Positions 16,639 to 25,988 of a stretch of DNA of 64,000 nt are shown here, piece by piece. Numbering within the stretch: the first letter of the stretch is position 1; each line of letters opens with the position of its first letter. The position numbers were made by a program, and so were the translations under genes. The stretch comes from Agathobaculum massiliense (lineage in GTDB: Bacteria; Bacillota; Clostridia; Oscillospirales; Butyricicoccaceae), in assembly GCF_900291975.1 (NCBI RefSeq), contig NZ_OMPN01000001.1, forward strand, positions 2,170,001-2,234,000. Reading direction: 5' to 3'. The notes below the pieces were generated by a model, which had not been told where the DNA came from, did no database searches, and was given only the letters and a program-made list of their open reading frames with translations.

Positions 16639-17835
16639 ATGTCCCGCACATTCTATATTGTCGGCGTGGGGATGGGCGCGCCGGACGGGCTGACCGGCGA
16701 AGCCCGACGCGTGCTTGACGCATCCGATACGGTGTTCGCTACCGCACGGCTGGCGGCGGTGTGCGGCCGCGCGGCGGTCTGTCCATTCGACCGGCTGGCG
16801 GCGCAGGCTGTTGCGGCGGGTGCGCAGACCGCTGCCGTGCTGGTGTCGGGCGACGTGGGCTTTTTCAGCGCAGCCGCACGGCTGCGCGGACAGCTTGCGC
16901 CGCACGGCACGGTGCAGCTGGTACCCGGCCTGTCCAGCCTGCAGTATTTCTGCGCAAAGCTGGGCGCGCCGTATGACAATGTGTGTGTGCGCAGCCTGCA
17001 CGGCCGCGCGGGCAGCATCCTCGGCGCGGTGAGCTACCACAAAAGGACCTTTGTGCTTACGGGAGGCGCGCAGGCCGCGCCTATCGTGTGCCAGACGCTC
17101 GCGGACGCGGATCTGGGCGGCCTGACCGTACACCTGGGCGAAAACCTCGGCGCGGCGGACGAGCGCATCGAGACCGGCGCGGCGGCGGTGCTGGCGGGCA
17201 AGCCCTGCGGCGGCCTGGCCGTGCTGCTGATCGAGCATCCGGACGCGGCAAACGCCCGCGAGCCGGTGCGTGACGCGATGCTGGCACGCGGGGACGTACC
17301 CATGACCAAGGAGGAGGTGCGCTGGGTGTCCGTATCCAAGCTCGCGGTGCAGCCGCGCGACACCGTGTGGGACGTGGGCGCAGGCACGGGCGCGGTAACG
17401 CTTGAGCTGGCGCGGCGTGCGTCCGACGGGCTGGTGTATGCGGTCGAGCGGAGCGCGGACGCGGTAAAGCTGCTCGGGGAAAACCGCCGCAGGCTCGGCG
17501 GGTATAATGTGCGCATTATCGATGGCGCGGCGCCGGCGGCGCTCGAAGCCTTGCCCGCGCCTGACTGCGTGTTCGTCGGCGGGAGCGGCGGCGCGATGCG
17601 GTGCATTTTGCAAGCCGCAAAGCGTAAGAATCCAGCCGTGCGCGTGGCAGTCAACGCCATCGCGCTGGAAACGCTGCACGCGGCGCAGGCCGCGCTGGCG
17701 GAGCTGGGTTTCGCGGAGATCGAGGTCGTCCAGCTTGCCGCCGCGCGCGGCCGGGTGGTCGGACCGTATACCATGATGACTGCGAACAATCCGGTGTTTA
17801 TCCTGTCGGGGAAAGGGGACGGCCATGCAGAGTAA
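16639..17835 (+). CDS. cbiET: fused cobalt-precorrin-7 C5-methyltransferase / cobalt-precorrin-6B C15-methyltransferase (CbiET)
   Basis: A 398-residue CobL-type fusion. The first ~195 residues are CbiE (IVGVGMGAPDGLTGEARRVL, VLVSGDVGFFSAA, LVPGLSSLQYFCAKLG), which methylates C5. From about residue 210 the chain is CbiT (MTKEEVRWVSVSKLAVQP, then the Rossmann methyltransferase motif VWDVGAGTGAVTLEL), which methylates C15 and decarboxylates ring C. AGAGGTG precedes the ATG. It lies 63 bases after hemL and overlaps cbiA by 11 bases. Confidence 0.95.
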   Translation: MSRTFYIVGVGMGAPDGLTGEARRVLDASDTVFATARLAAVCGRAAVCPFDRLAAQAVAAGAQTAAVLVSGDVGFFSAAARLRGQLAPHGTVQLVPGLSSLQYFCAKLGAPYDNVCVRSLHGRAGSILGAVSYHKRTFVLTGGAQAAPIVCQTLADADLGGLTVHLGENLGAADERIETGAAAVLAGKPCGGLAVLLIEHPDAANAREPVRDAMLARGDVPMTKEEVRWVSVSKLAVQPRDTVWDVGAGTGAVTLELARRASDGLVYAVERSADAVKLLGENRRRLGGYNVRIIDGAAPAALEALPAPDCVFVGGSGGAMRCILQAAKRKNPAVRVAVNAIALETLHAAQAALAELGFAEIEVVQLAAARGRVVGPYTMMTANNPVFILSGKGDGHAE

Positions 17836-19183
17836 TGCGCCCCGCCTGCTGCTGGCGGGTACCGGCTCGGGCTGCGGCAAGACCACCGTGACCAGCGCGC
17901 TGCTGCGCGCGTTCCAGCGGCGCGGCGTGCCGCTCGCGGCCTTCAAGTGCGGGCCGGATTACATCGACCCCATGTTCCACACCGCCGCTCTCGGCGTGCC
18001 GAGCCGCAACCTCGACCTGTTTTTTGCAGAGGCGGCGGCGGTGCGTGGCCAGCTTGCGCGGCACACCCCGCCGGACGGGCTGGGAGTGATCGAGGGTGTC
18101 ATGGGCTTTTATGACGGCGTGCTGGACGGATCGGGCGCGACCGACCGCGCCTCGGCGGCGCACCTCGCGCGCGCGACCGATACGCCCGCCGTGCTCATCG
18201 TGCGGCCGGGGGGGCAGTCGCTTTCCCTGGCCGCGGTGCTGCGGGGCTTTCGGGACTTTGCGCCCAACACCCTGCGCGGCGTGCTGCTGAACGGGATATC
18301 ACAGGCGATGTACCCGTTTTACAGGGCGGTTGCGGAGCAGGCGGGCCTGCGGGTCTATGGCTTTCTGCCGCCCGTGCCGGAAGCGGTGGTTCCGAGCCGC
18401 CATCTCGGTCTGCTGGCCGCGGACGAGGTCAGCGGGCTGCAAGGCAAGCTCGACCGCCTCGCGGACGCGGCCGAACAGGGGGTTGACCTCGACGGGCTGC
18501 TGGCCCTCGCGCGTTCTGCGCCGCCGCTCACTGGGGAAAGCGCGCGGCCTGTCCCAGCCGTGGATAGGCCGGTGCGCATCGCGGTCGCGCGCGACCGGGC
18601 GTTCTGCTTTTATTATGCGGAAAATCTGGACATCCTGCGCACGCTCGGTGCGGAGCTCATCGAATTCTCGCCGCTCACGGATGAAAAGCTGCCCCGGGCG
18701 GTCGACGGCCTGTACCTCGGCGGGGGTTACCCCGAGCTGCACGCGGCAAAGCTCGCCGCCAACTGCACCATGCGGGATAGCGTCCGCGCGGCGGTGCAGG
18801 GCGGCCTGCCCACGGTGGCGGAGTGCGGTGGCTTTTTGTACCTGCACCGCACGCTGAACGGATGTCCAATGGCCGGCGTGCTGGATGCGGACGCGCGCAT
18901 GACGGAGAAGCTCCAGCCGTTCGGCTATGTGACGCTGACCGCCCAGCGGGACAACCTGCTGTGCTGCGCGGGGGAGACCCTGCGCGCGCACGAGTTCCAC
19001 TATGCGCAGTCGGACGATGCAGGGTACGCGTTCCGAGCGGAAAAGCCGAACGGCCGCGCGTGGGACTGCATCCATGCGTCGGAGACGCTGTACGCGGGCT
19101 TTCCGCATCTGTATTTCGGGGCGGCCGCCCCAGTCGCGGAAAATTTTGTGCGCAAATGTGCAGAATGGAGGGACAGGAGATGA
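17825..19183 (+). CDS. cbiA: cobyrinate a,c-diamide synthase CbiA
   Basis: Amidates the a and c side chains of cobyrinate with glutamine and ATP. The 452-residue chain has the P-loop-like LLAGTGSGCGKTTVTSALL at the N terminus, FKCGPDYIDPMFH, and a C-terminal class I glutamine amidotransferase with the nucleophile Cys334 in VAECGGFLYLH. HEFHYA near the end is the catalytic His region. Its ATG lies within the last codons of cbiET. Confidence 0.95.
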   Translation: MQSNAPRLLLAGTGSGCGKTTVTSALLRAFQRRGVPLAAFKCGPDYIDPMFHTAALGVPSRNLDLFFAEAAAVRGQLARHTPPDGLGVIEGVMGFYDGVLDGSGATDRASAAHLARATDTPAVLIVRPGGQSLSLAAVLRGFRDFAPNTLRGVLLNGISQAMYPFYRAVAEQAGLRVYGFLPPVPEAVVPSRHLGLLAADEVSGLQGKLDRLADAAEQGVDLDGLLALARSAPPLTGESARPVPAVDRPVRIAVARDRAFCFYYAENLDILRTLGAELIEFSPLTDEKLPRAVDGLYLGGGYPELHAAKLAANCTMRDSVRAAVQGGLPTVAECGGFLYLHRTLNGCPMAGVLDADARMTEKLQPFGYVTLTAQRDNLLCCAGETLRAHEFHYAQSDDAGYAFRAEKPNGRAWDCIHASETLYAGFPHLYFGAAAPVAENFVRKCAEWRDRR

Positions 19184-20238
19184 CGCTGGAACAAACAATC
19201 GCTTTGGTCAGGCCGCTGTGCGGGGAGAGCATGGACGCGGCGCGCCGCCGCTTTTCCGATATCGCTATGCCGCTCGGCAGCCTCGGGCTGCTGCAGGAGG
19301 CGGTGGTGCAGCTGGCGGGCATCCAGCGCACGGCACGGCCAGAAATCGGCCGGCGCGCCGTGGTGGTGTTCTGCGCGGATAACGGCGTGGTCGCGGAGGG
19401 CGTGACCCAGTGCGGGCAGGAGGTCACGGCCGTGGTGGCCGAAAACATGGGGCGCGGGCAGTCCACCGTCTGCCTGATGGCGCGGCGGATCGGCATGGAT
19501 GCGTTTCCCGTCGATATCGGCGTGGCGCGCGATGTGCAGGGCGACCGCATCCTGCGGCGCAAGGTGCGGTACGGCACGGCGGACCTGCTGGAACAGCCTG
19601 CCATGACGCGGGAGGAGGCGGTGCGCGCGGTGGAGACCGGCATCAGCCTGGCGGAGCAGTGCGCGGCGGACGGATACCGCCTGCTGTGCGGCGGTGAAAT
19701 GGGCATCGGCAATACCACGACCAGCGCGGCCGTGACCGCCGCGCTCACCGGTGCGGATGTGTATACGGTCACCGGACGTGGCGCGGGTCTGTCCTCCGCG
19801 GGCCTGTCGCGCAAGGTGTGCGTGATCCAGACCGCGCTCGCCCTGCACCGGCCGGATTCGGACGACCCGATGGACGTGCTGCACAAGGTCGGCGGGCTGG
19901 ATATCGCGGGGCTGGCGGGGCTGTACCTCGGCGCGGCGGCCTGCGGCCTGCCCGCTGTGCTGGACGGTGTGATTTCGTGTGCGGCGGCGCTGCTCGCCGT
20001 GCGGCTGTGTCCCGCGGCGGGCGATTACCTGATCGCAGCGCACCGGCCGGAGGAGCCGGCGGGAAAGCTCCTGCTGGAGCGGCTGGGGAAAACGCCGATG
20101 ATCGCGGCCGGCCTGCGGCTGGGCGAGGGGACGGGCGCGGTCGCAGCGGTCAGCCTGCTCGACCTGACGCTGGCGGCGTACGATGGCATGGTCAGCTTCG
20201 CGGAAACCGGCATCGAAGCCTATACGCCGCAGGCATGA
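19180..20238 (+). CDS. cobT: nicotinate-nucleotide-dimethylbenzimidazole phosphoribosyltransferase CobT
   Basis: CobT activates the lower-ligand base by forming alpha-ribazole phosphate. The 352-residue protein has FCADNGVVAEGVTQCGQEVT, GGEMGIGNTTTSAAV and the catalytic Glu316 in LRLGEGTGAVAA, aligning with Glu317 of the Salmonella enzyme. GGAGGG at 19167-19172 supports the chosen ATG; an in-frame ATG five codons upstream is possible. The base it uses here is unknown, because no DMB-synthesis gene is in the window. Confidence 0.96.
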   Translation: MTLEQTIALVRPLCGESMDAARRRFSDIAMPLGSLGLLQEAVVQLAGIQRTARPEIGRRAVVVFCADNGVVAEGVTQCGQEVTAVVAENMGRGQSTVCLMARRIGMDAFPVDIGVARDVQGDRILRRKVRYGTADLLEQPAMTREEAVRAVETGISLAEQCAADGYRLLCGGEMGIGNTTTSAAVTAALTGADVYTVTGRGAGLSSAGLSRKVCVIQTALALHRPDSDDPMDVLHKVGGLDIAGLAGLYLGAAACGLPAVLDGVISCAAALLAVRLCPAAGDYLIAAHRPEEPAGKLLLERLGKTPMIAAGLRLGEGTGAVAAVSLLDLTLAAYDGMVSFAETGIEAYTPQA

Positions 20239-20282
20239 GGGCGGCGGGCTGGTCCATCCGGCAGGGAGAAAGGAGCGTTTTT

Positions 20283-20813
20283 ATGCTGATATTGGTCACC
20301 GGCGGCGCGGCGAGCGGCAAATCCGCACACGCGGAGCGGCTGCTGTGCGCGTCCGCGGCGGGCGCGCGCCTATATCTGGCGACCATGCAGCCGTTTGGCG
20401 CGGCGGCGGAGACGCGTATCGCCCGTCACCGCGCCCTGCGGCGGGACAAGGGCTTTGAAACGGTCGAACGCCCGCTCGGCCTCGCGGGGCTGGAGCTGCC
20501 CCGGCGGTACGACGGCATCCTGCTTGAGGACCTGGGCAACCTGCTCGCTAACGAGCTGTTCGATCCCGCGGGCGCGGGCGAGGCAGCGTTCGGCAGCACC
20601 CTTGCAGGCATCGCGCGCCTGCAAGACTGCTGCGAAACGCTGGTCGTCGTATCGAACGAGGTGTTTTCAGACGGGCTGGCCTACCCGCCCGAGACCGCGG
20701 CCTATATCCGCACGCTCGGGCGGCTGCACGCCGCGCTTGCCGCGCGTGCGGACGCGGTATACGAATCGGTCTGCGGCATCCTGCTGCCGCTGAAAGGGGA
20801 GAAAGGGATTTGA
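20283..20813 (+). CDS. cobU: adenosylcobinamide kinase / GTP guanylyltransferase CobU
   Basis: CobU phosphorylates adenosylcobinamide and adds GMP. The 176-residue protein has the P-loop GGAASGKSAHAE and RIARHRALR, whose His49 corresponds to the guanylylated His of the family. After VVVSNEV, the usual GMGIVP stretch is replaced by FSDGLAYPPE, so the C-terminal signature is not standard. AGAAAGGAG precedes the ATG. A second, shorter CobU-like gene lies two genes on. Confidence 0.88.
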   Translation: MLILVTGGAASGKSAHAERLLCASAAGARLYLATMQPFGAAAETRIARHRALRRDKGFETVERPLGLAGLELPRRYDGILLEDLGNLLANELFDPAGAGEAAFGSTLAGIARLQDCCETLVVVSNEVFSDGLAYPPETAAYIRTLGRLHAALAARADAVYESVCGILLPLKGEKGI

Positions 20814-21595
20814 AAAGCGCCTGGAGCGGCCTGCTGGTCGCGTTTTCGCTGTATTCCGCCGTACCCGTGCCGCAGGTGCGGTGGGAAAAACGGACCATGC
20901 GCTGGGCGCTGTCCTTTCTGCCGCTTGTCGGCGTGCTGATCGGCGTGCTGGAGGGGGTATGGCATGCGTTCTGTACGCGATACGGCGCGGCGGGACTGTT
21001 TTACGCGGTGGGCGCGGCGCTTATTCCGCTTGCAGTGTCAGGCGGCATCCATCTGGACGGGCTGTGCGATACCTGCGACGCGCTCTGCTCCTACGGCGAC
21101 CGCGAAAAGCGGCTGGCGATCTTGAAGGACCCGCATGTGGGCGCGTTCGGGCCGCTGTGGCTGACGGCGTTCCTGCTGGCCGAGACCGCGTGCTTCGCGC
21201 AGATCTATCAAACGCCGCAGTTTTTGCCGGTGGTATTTGTTGGGTTTGCCGTGGCGCGTGCCGACGGGGGACGCAAGATCGTGACCATACCCTGCGCCAA
21301 AGATACCGGCCTTGCGCATATCTTTGCGGAAAACAGCGATAAAAAGGCGGTCGATATGACGCTTAAGCTGGAGGAAGCAGCGCTGGAGGTGCTGCTGCTG
21401 GTGTGGCTGTATTGTACAGGGAACGGCATATTCGCTATGCACTATTTGGTGCTGATCGGACTGTGGTATATACTGCATAGCCGTTTGACAGTGCATGTTT
21501 TCGGCGGCATCACAGGCGATCTTGCCGGTTTTTATATTTCACTTGCGGAGCTGCTGGCGCTGGTGTGCGCCGCGTTTGGAGGGATGGTGCTGTGA
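20810..21595 (+). CDS. cobS: adenosylcobinamide-GDP ribazoletransferase (cobalamin synthase) CobS
   Basis: A 261-residue membrane enzyme that joins GDP-cobinamide to alpha-ribazole or its phosphate. GGIHLDGLCDTCDALCS carries the conserved Asp-rich metal/phosphate motif, followed by ILKDPHVGAFG, and there are several hydrophobic helices. It begins with TTG inside the cobU stop (TTGA) behind AGGGGAGAAAGGG. No ATG nearer the N terminus would keep the conserved AFSLYSAVPVP segment. Confidence 0.93.
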   Translation: MKSAWSGLLVAFSLYSAVPVPQVRWEKRTMRWALSFLPLVGVLIGVLEGVWHAFCTRYGAAGLFYAVGAALIPLAVSGGIHLDGLCDTCDALCSYGDREKRLAILKDPHVGAFGPLWLTAFLLAETACFAQIYQTPQFLPVVFVGFAVARADGGRKIVTIPCAKDTGLAHIFAENSDKKAVDMTLKLEEAALEVLLLVWLYCTGNGIFAMHYLVLIGLWYILHSRLTVHVFGGITGDLAGFYISLAELLALVCAAFGGMVL

Positions 21596-21927
21596 CGGTT
21601 TTACTCATCGGCGGCGCGCATCAGGGAAAGGCCGCGCTGGCCGCGCGGCTGTATCCGAACCTGCCGTTGGTCACCGGCCTGCACGCGCGCGTGCGGGACG
21701 AGCTGGACGCGGGACGCGACCCCATGGCGCTGCTCGGCGGGCTGCGCGGCTGCGCCGTAACCTGCGACGAGGTTGGCTGCGGCATCGTGCCGATGGACCG
21801 CGCGGACGAAACCTGGCGCGAGGCGGCCGGCCGGCTGTGCTGCGCGCTCGCGGCGGAGGCGGACGCGGTTGTGCGCGTGACCGCGGGCCTGCCGCAATAT
21901 ATTAAAGGAGAGAGACCATGTATTTGA
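21592..21927 (+). CDS. short CobU-like protein
   Basis: A 111-residue product starting GTG at the cobS stop. It has a P-loop-like GGAHQGKAALAARL at the N terminus. CDEVGCGIVPMDRADETWREAAGRLCCALAAEADAV then resembles the end of CobU, including the G-x-G-IVP stretch that the full CobU gene here lacks. The middle region with the guanylylated His is missing. It could be a partner or paralogue of CobU, or a decaying copy; the frame is intact and tightly packed, which favours a function. Confidence 0.75.
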   Translation: MTVLLIGGAHQGKAALAARLYPNLPLVTGLHARVRDELDAGRDPMALLGGLRGCAVTCDEVGCGIVPMDRADETWREAAGRLCCALAAEADAVVRVTAGLPQYIKGERPCI

Positions 21928-22886
21928 CCTGCGCCGTGCTGCTCGGCTTCGTGCTCGACTGGGTGCTGGGCGACCCGAACAGCGCCCTGCATCCCGTGTG
22001 TCTGATTGGGCGGCTGATTACGCGGTGCGAGCGCGTGCTGCGGCGGGTGTTCCCCAAAACGCCGCGCGGCGAGACCGTAGCGGGCGTGCTGCTGTGGCTC
22101 GTGGTGTGCGGCGTGAGCTTTGCCGCGCCGCTCTTCCTGCTGCGCTGGCTGCGGGGTGTACACTTCTGGCTGGGCTTCGGCGCGGAGACGCTGCTCTGCT
22201 GGCTGATTTTTGCGCGCAAAAGCCTAGCGGACGCGGGGCGGCACGTTTATACCGCGCTCGATGCCTCGCTGGACGAGGGGCGCAAGGCGGTCGCTATGTA
22301 TGTCGGCCGCGACACCGGCGCGCTCGATCGGGAGGGCGTCATCAAGGCTGCGGTCGAGACCATCGCGGAAAACACCACCGACGGCGTGGTTGCGCCGCTG
22401 GCCTATATGCTGCTCGGCGGCGCGTCGCTCGGCCTGCTGTATAAGGCAGTGAACACGCTGGACTCCATGGTCGGCTACCACAGCGACCAATACGAGTATC
22501 TGGGCAAGTTTTCCGCCCGCATGGACGATATATTCAATTTTATCCCTGCGCGGCTGGCGGCAGTATGCCTGATCGCGGGTACGGGCATGCTCGGCATGGA
22601 CAACCGCAACGCGCTGCGCATCTTCCGTCGCGACCGGAACCACCACAAAAGCCCGAACGCCGGACAGACCGAGGCGGCCTGCGCGGGCGCGCTGCATATC
22701 CGGCTGGGCGGGGACGCGAGCTATTTTGGCAAAACGGTCAAAAAGGCGGCGTTCGGCGATCCGGATAAGGAGATAAGCCGCAGCGATATCCTGCGCGCGG
22801 CGGATCTGATGACAGCGGCGTCAGCACTGGCGCTGGCGCTTGGAGCAGCGGTGCGACTGACCACCGGCTGGCCGCCGTTCGGATAA
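21918..22886 (+). CDS. cbiB: adenosylcobinamide-phosphate synthase CbiB
   Basis: A 322-residue membrane enzyme that attaches aminopropanol phosphate to cobyric acid. Conserved strings include GFVLDWVLGDPNSALHPV at the N terminus, VIKAAVETIAENTTDGVVAP, and AVNTLDSMVGYHSDQYEYLG with ARMDDIFNFIPARL. SPNAGQTEAACAGAL lies further on. AAAGGAGAGA precedes the ATG, which overlaps the previous gene by 10 bases. CobD, encoded next, makes its substrate. Confidence 0.95.
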   Translation: MYLTCAVLLGFVLDWVLGDPNSALHPVCLIGRLITRCERVLRRVFPKTPRGETVAGVLLWLVVCGVSFAAPLFLLRWLRGVHFWLGFGAETLLCWLIFARKSLADAGRHVYTALDASLDEGRKAVAMYVGRDTGALDREGVIKAAVETIAENTTDGVVAPLAYMLLGGASLGLLYKAVNTLDSMVGYHSDQYEYLGKFSARMDDIFNFIPARLAAVCLIAGTGMLGMDNRNALRIFRRDRNHHKSPNAGQTEAACAGALHIRLGGDASYFGKTVKKAAFGDPDKEISRSDILRAADLMTAASALALALGAAVRLTTGWPPFG

Positions 22887-22903
22887 GGGAAAGGAGGCTG
22901 ACG

Positions 22904-23965
22904 ATGCCGGAATATGTACACGGCGGTGATGTGTATTCCTATGCCGAGCGGTACGGCGGCGAACCGCTTGACCTGTCCGCGAATATCAGCTCGTTCGGCA
23001 TTCCGGAGCGGGTCAGGCAGGCGATGCACAGGGCGATAGAGGACTGCGCGCGCTACCCCGACCCGTTCTGCCGCGCGGCGCGGCGCGCCATCGGCGCGGC
23101 CGAGGCCGTCCCCGACGGCTTCCTGTACTGCGGCAATGGCGCGGCGGACGTGCTCGACCGCTTGGCGGCGGCGCTGCGCCCCCGCAGGGCGCTGCTCACC
23201 GCGCCGGCGTTCGCCGAGTATGAGCGCACGCTCGCGGGCGCGGATATCCGCTTCCATTATCTGCGTGAAGACGAGGGCTTTGCGGTCACGGAGCGCATTT
23301 TATCCGATATCACGCCCGAAACCGACGTGGTCTACCTGTGCAACCCCAATAACCCGACCGGCCGCACGGTCGAGCCGGCTCTGCTGCGCGCCGTCGCGGC
23401 GCGGTGCGCGGACGCCGGCGCGCGCCTGATCGTGGACGAGTGCTTTGTAGACTTCCTGCAGGACGCGGCGCGGCACACGCTGAAAGGTCTGCTGGCGGGC
23501 AGCCCGCATCTGATTCTGCTGCGGGCGTATACCAAGCTGTTCGCGGTGCCGGGCGTGCGCTTCGGCTGGTGTATGACTGCGGACGTTGGTCTGATCGAAG
23601 CGCTGTATCGTGCGGGACAGCCGTGGAACGTATCGGTGGTCGCGCAGGCGTGTGCCGCGGCGGCGGCGGGCGAACGGGAATGGGCCGCGCGGGTCGCGGC
23701 GCGTATCGCGGAGGAACGCGCGCGGCTCTCCGGCGGGCTTGCGGCGCGCGGGCTGGCCGTCTGCCCGGGCGAAGCGAACTTCCTGTTGTTCCGGTCAGGG
23801 GACGCGGCGCTGCACGAAAAGCTCGCGGCGCGCGGCGTTTTGATCCGGAACTGCGCCAATTACCGCGGCCTGGGCGCGGGCTATTACCGCACGGCGGTCA
23901 GGAGCGGGGACGATACCGCGCGCCTGTTCGCCGCGCTGGACGCAATACGAAAGGAGGGGTGCTGA
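22904..23965 (+). CDS. cobD: threonine-phosphate decarboxylase CobD
   Basis: A PLP enzyme of the histidinol-phosphate aminotransferase fold that makes (R)-1-amino-2-propanol phosphate from L-threonine phosphate. HGGDVYSYAERYG, LDLSANISSFGIPE and YLCNPNNPTGRTVE are family segments, and Lys211 in RAYTKLFAVPGVRFGW should bind PLP. Context between cbiB and cbiP settles decarboxylase rather than histidine synthesis. The cysteine-rich C-terminal zinc region seen in some clostridial CobD is absent. GAAAGGAGG precedes the start. Confidence 0.92.
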   Translation: MPEYVHGGDVYSYAERYGGEPLDLSANISSFGIPERVRQAMHRAIEDCARYPDPFCRAARRAIGAAEAVPDGFLYCGNGAADVLDRLAAALRPRRALLTAPAFAEYERTLAGADIRFHYLREDEGFAVTERILSDITPETDVVYLCNPNNPTGRTVEPALLRAVAARCADAGARLIVDECFVDFLQDAARHTLKGLLAGSPHLILLRAYTKLFAVPGVRFGWCMTADVGLIEALYRAGQPWNVSVVAQACAAAAAGEREWAARVAARIAEERARLSGGLAARGLAVCPGEANFLLFRSGDAALHEKLAARGVLIRNCANYRGLGAGYYRTAVRSGDDTARLFAALDAIRKEGC

Positions 23966-25467
23966 TGGCAAGGTGCATCATGGTGCAGGGGACCTGCTCG
24001 AACGCGGGTAAAAGCCTGCTGTGCGCGGCGCTGTGCCGCATCTTCCGGCAGGACGGGTACCGCGTCGCGCCGTTCAAATCGCAGAACATGGCGCTCAACT
24101 CCTTTATCACCGCAGGTGGGAAAGAGATGGGCCGCGCGCAGGTTGTGCAGGCCGAGGCGGCGGGTATCCCGCCCGATGTGCGGATGAACCCCATCCTGCT
24201 CAAGCCGACGAGCGACACCGGCTCGCAGGTGGTTGTCATGGGGGAGGCGTGCGGCAACCGCACGGCGCGCGAGTACTGGGGCGGAAAAAAGGCGCTGCTT
24301 CCGATCGTCAGGGACGCTTACGACAGCTTGGCGGCGGAGTACGATATCATTGTGATCGAGGGCGCGGGCAGTCCGGCGGAGATCAACCTCAAGCAGGACG
24401 ACATCGTCAACATGGGGCTGGCGAAGCTGGTGGACGCGCCGGTGCTGCTGGTGGGCGACATCGACCGCGGCGGCGTGTTCGCGTCGCTGTACGGCACGGT
24501 GGCGTTGCTTGAAGCGGAGGAACAGGCGCGCGTCAGGGGCCTGATCGTCAACAAATTTCGGGGCGACGTAGAGCTCCTGCGCCCGGGCCTGACACAACTG
24601 GAACGGCTGACCGGCAAGCCGGTCGTCGGCGTGGTACCCTATGGCCGGTTCGACATCGACGATGAGGACAGCCTTTCCGCGCGGCTGGACGCGTGCGGCG
24701 CGCCCGCGCTCGTGGATATCGCGGTCGTGCGGCTGCCAAGGCTGTCCAACTTTACGGATTTCTCCCCGCTCGAACGGATTGAGGGAGTGGGCGTGCGCTA
24801 TGCCGGCGCGCCGGAGCAGCTCGAGGGCGCGGACCTGATCCTGCTGCCCGGCACCAAATCCACGCTCGCGGACCTGAAATGGCTGCGTGAAAGCGGCATG
24901 GAAGCTCAGCTTCTCAAACGGCACGCGGCGGGCGTGCCGGTGTTCGGCGTGTGCGGCGGCTATCAGATGATGGGGCGCGCCGTATCCGATCCGGAAAACA
25001 CCGAGGGCGGCGGAGTCATGCGTGGCTTGGGGCTGCTGCCGGTGGAAACCGTGTTCCGTCCGGTCAAGACCACGGCGCAGGCAAGCGGCGCGTTCGGTAC
25101 GGTCGGGGGCGTGCTGCGCGGCTTATCGGGCGCGGGCGCGTCCGGTTATGAGATCCATATGGGCGAAACCGCGCGGGACGCGGGCGCCCTGCCGCTGATC
25201 CGGCTGACGCGCGCGGACGGAACGTCGTTCTGGGACGGGTGCCAGGCGGACAGCGCTTACGGCACCTATCTGCACGGCCTGTTCGACATGCCGGACGCGG
25301 CGCAGGCGCTGGTGCAGGCGCTGGCCGCGCGCAGGGGCGTGACGCTGGCAGACACGGCTTGCGACACGGCGCGATATAAGGAAAGACAGTACGACCTGCT
25401 GGCGGATACCGTGCGGCGGGCGCTGGATATGGGGTATATTTACCGGATACTGGAGGGAAACGGATGA
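23965..25467 (+). CDS. cbiP: cobyric acid synthase CbiP
   Basis: Amidates the b, d, e and g side chains of adenosylcobyrinate diamide. The 500-residue chain begins with VQGTCSNAGKSLLCAALCR (P-loop-like), followed by FKSQNMALNSF and DIDRGGVFASLYGT. The C-terminal class I amidotransferase has Cys330 in VFGVCGGYQMMG and YGTYLHGLFD as the His region. AAGGAGGGG precedes the ATG, which overlaps the cobD stop by one base. Confidence 0.96.
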   Translation: MARCIMVQGTCSNAGKSLLCAALCRIFRQDGYRVAPFKSQNMALNSFITAGGKEMGRAQVVQAEAAGIPPDVRMNPILLKPTSDTGSQVVVMGEACGNRTAREYWGGKKALLPIVRDAYDSLAAEYDIIVIEGAGSPAEINLKQDDIVNMGLAKLVDAPVLLVGDIDRGGVFASLYGTVALLEAEEQARVRGLIVNKFRGDVELLRPGLTQLERLTGKPVVGVVPYGRFDIDDEDSLSARLDACGAPALVDIAVVRLPRLSNFTDFSPLERIEGVGVRYAGAPEQLEGADLILLPGTKSTLADLKWLRESGMEAQLLKRHAAGVPVFGVCGGYQMMGRAVSDPENTEGGGVMRGLGLLPVETVFRPVKTTAQASGAFGTVGGVLRGLSGAGASGYEIHMGETARDAGALPLIRLTRADGTSFWDGCQADSAYGTYLHGLFDMPDAAQALVQALAARRGVTLADTACDTARYKERQYDLLADTVRRALDMGYIYRILEGNG

Positions 25468-25988
25468 AAGGGCTGATTCATTTGTATTGCGGCGAAGGGA
25501 AAGGAAAAACGACCGCCGCGGTCGGGCTGGCTGTGCGGTGCGCGGGGCATGGCGGCAGGGTGGTGTTCGCGCAGTTTTTGAAGGACGGGACGTCGGGCGA
25601 GTGCCGCGCGCTGGCGGGGCTGAAAAACGTGACCGTGCTGGCGGCCAATCCGGTGGGTAAGTTCTCCTTCCAGATGACGGAGGAGGAGAAGCGCCGGACC
25701 GCCGACGCGGTATCCCGCATGTTTGAGGCGGCGGCGGGCTTTGCCGTGCGCGAGGGCGCGCGCCTGCTCGTGCTGGACGAGGTGTGCGCGGCAGTATCCT
25801 GCGGCTTCCTGGAGGAGCGGGCAGTGCTGGCGTTCCTGGACGGACGGCCGGAAACATTAGAGGTGGTGATGACTGGCCGCGGCCCCTCGGAAGCGCTGTG
25901 CGCGCGCGCCGATTATATCACGGAAATGGCCGCCCGCCGCCATCCGTTCGACCGCGGCGTGGCCGCGCGGGAGGGGATCGAATTTTGA
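25464..25988 (+). CDS. cobO: cob(I)yrinic acid a,c-diamide adenosyltransferase (CobO/BtuR type)
   Basis: Transfers the 5'-deoxyadenosyl group of ATP to Co(I) corrinoids. The 174-residue protein has the family's P-loop YCGEGKGKTTAAVGLAVRC at residues 8-26, VVFAQFLKDG, and LLVLDEVCAAVSCGFL. The final GRGPSEALCARADYITEM also matches. It follows cbiP with an ATGA overlap. Its place among corrin genes favours the biosynthetic role over salvage alone. Confidence 0.93.
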   Translation: MKGLIHLYCGEGKGKTTAAVGLAVRCAGHGGRVVFAQFLKDGTSGECRALAGLKNVTVLAANPVGKFSFQMTEEEKRRTADAVSRMFEAAAGFAVREGARLLVLDEVCAAVSCGFLEERAVLAFLDGRPETLEVVMTGRGPSEALCARADYITEMAARRHPFDRGVAAREGIEF

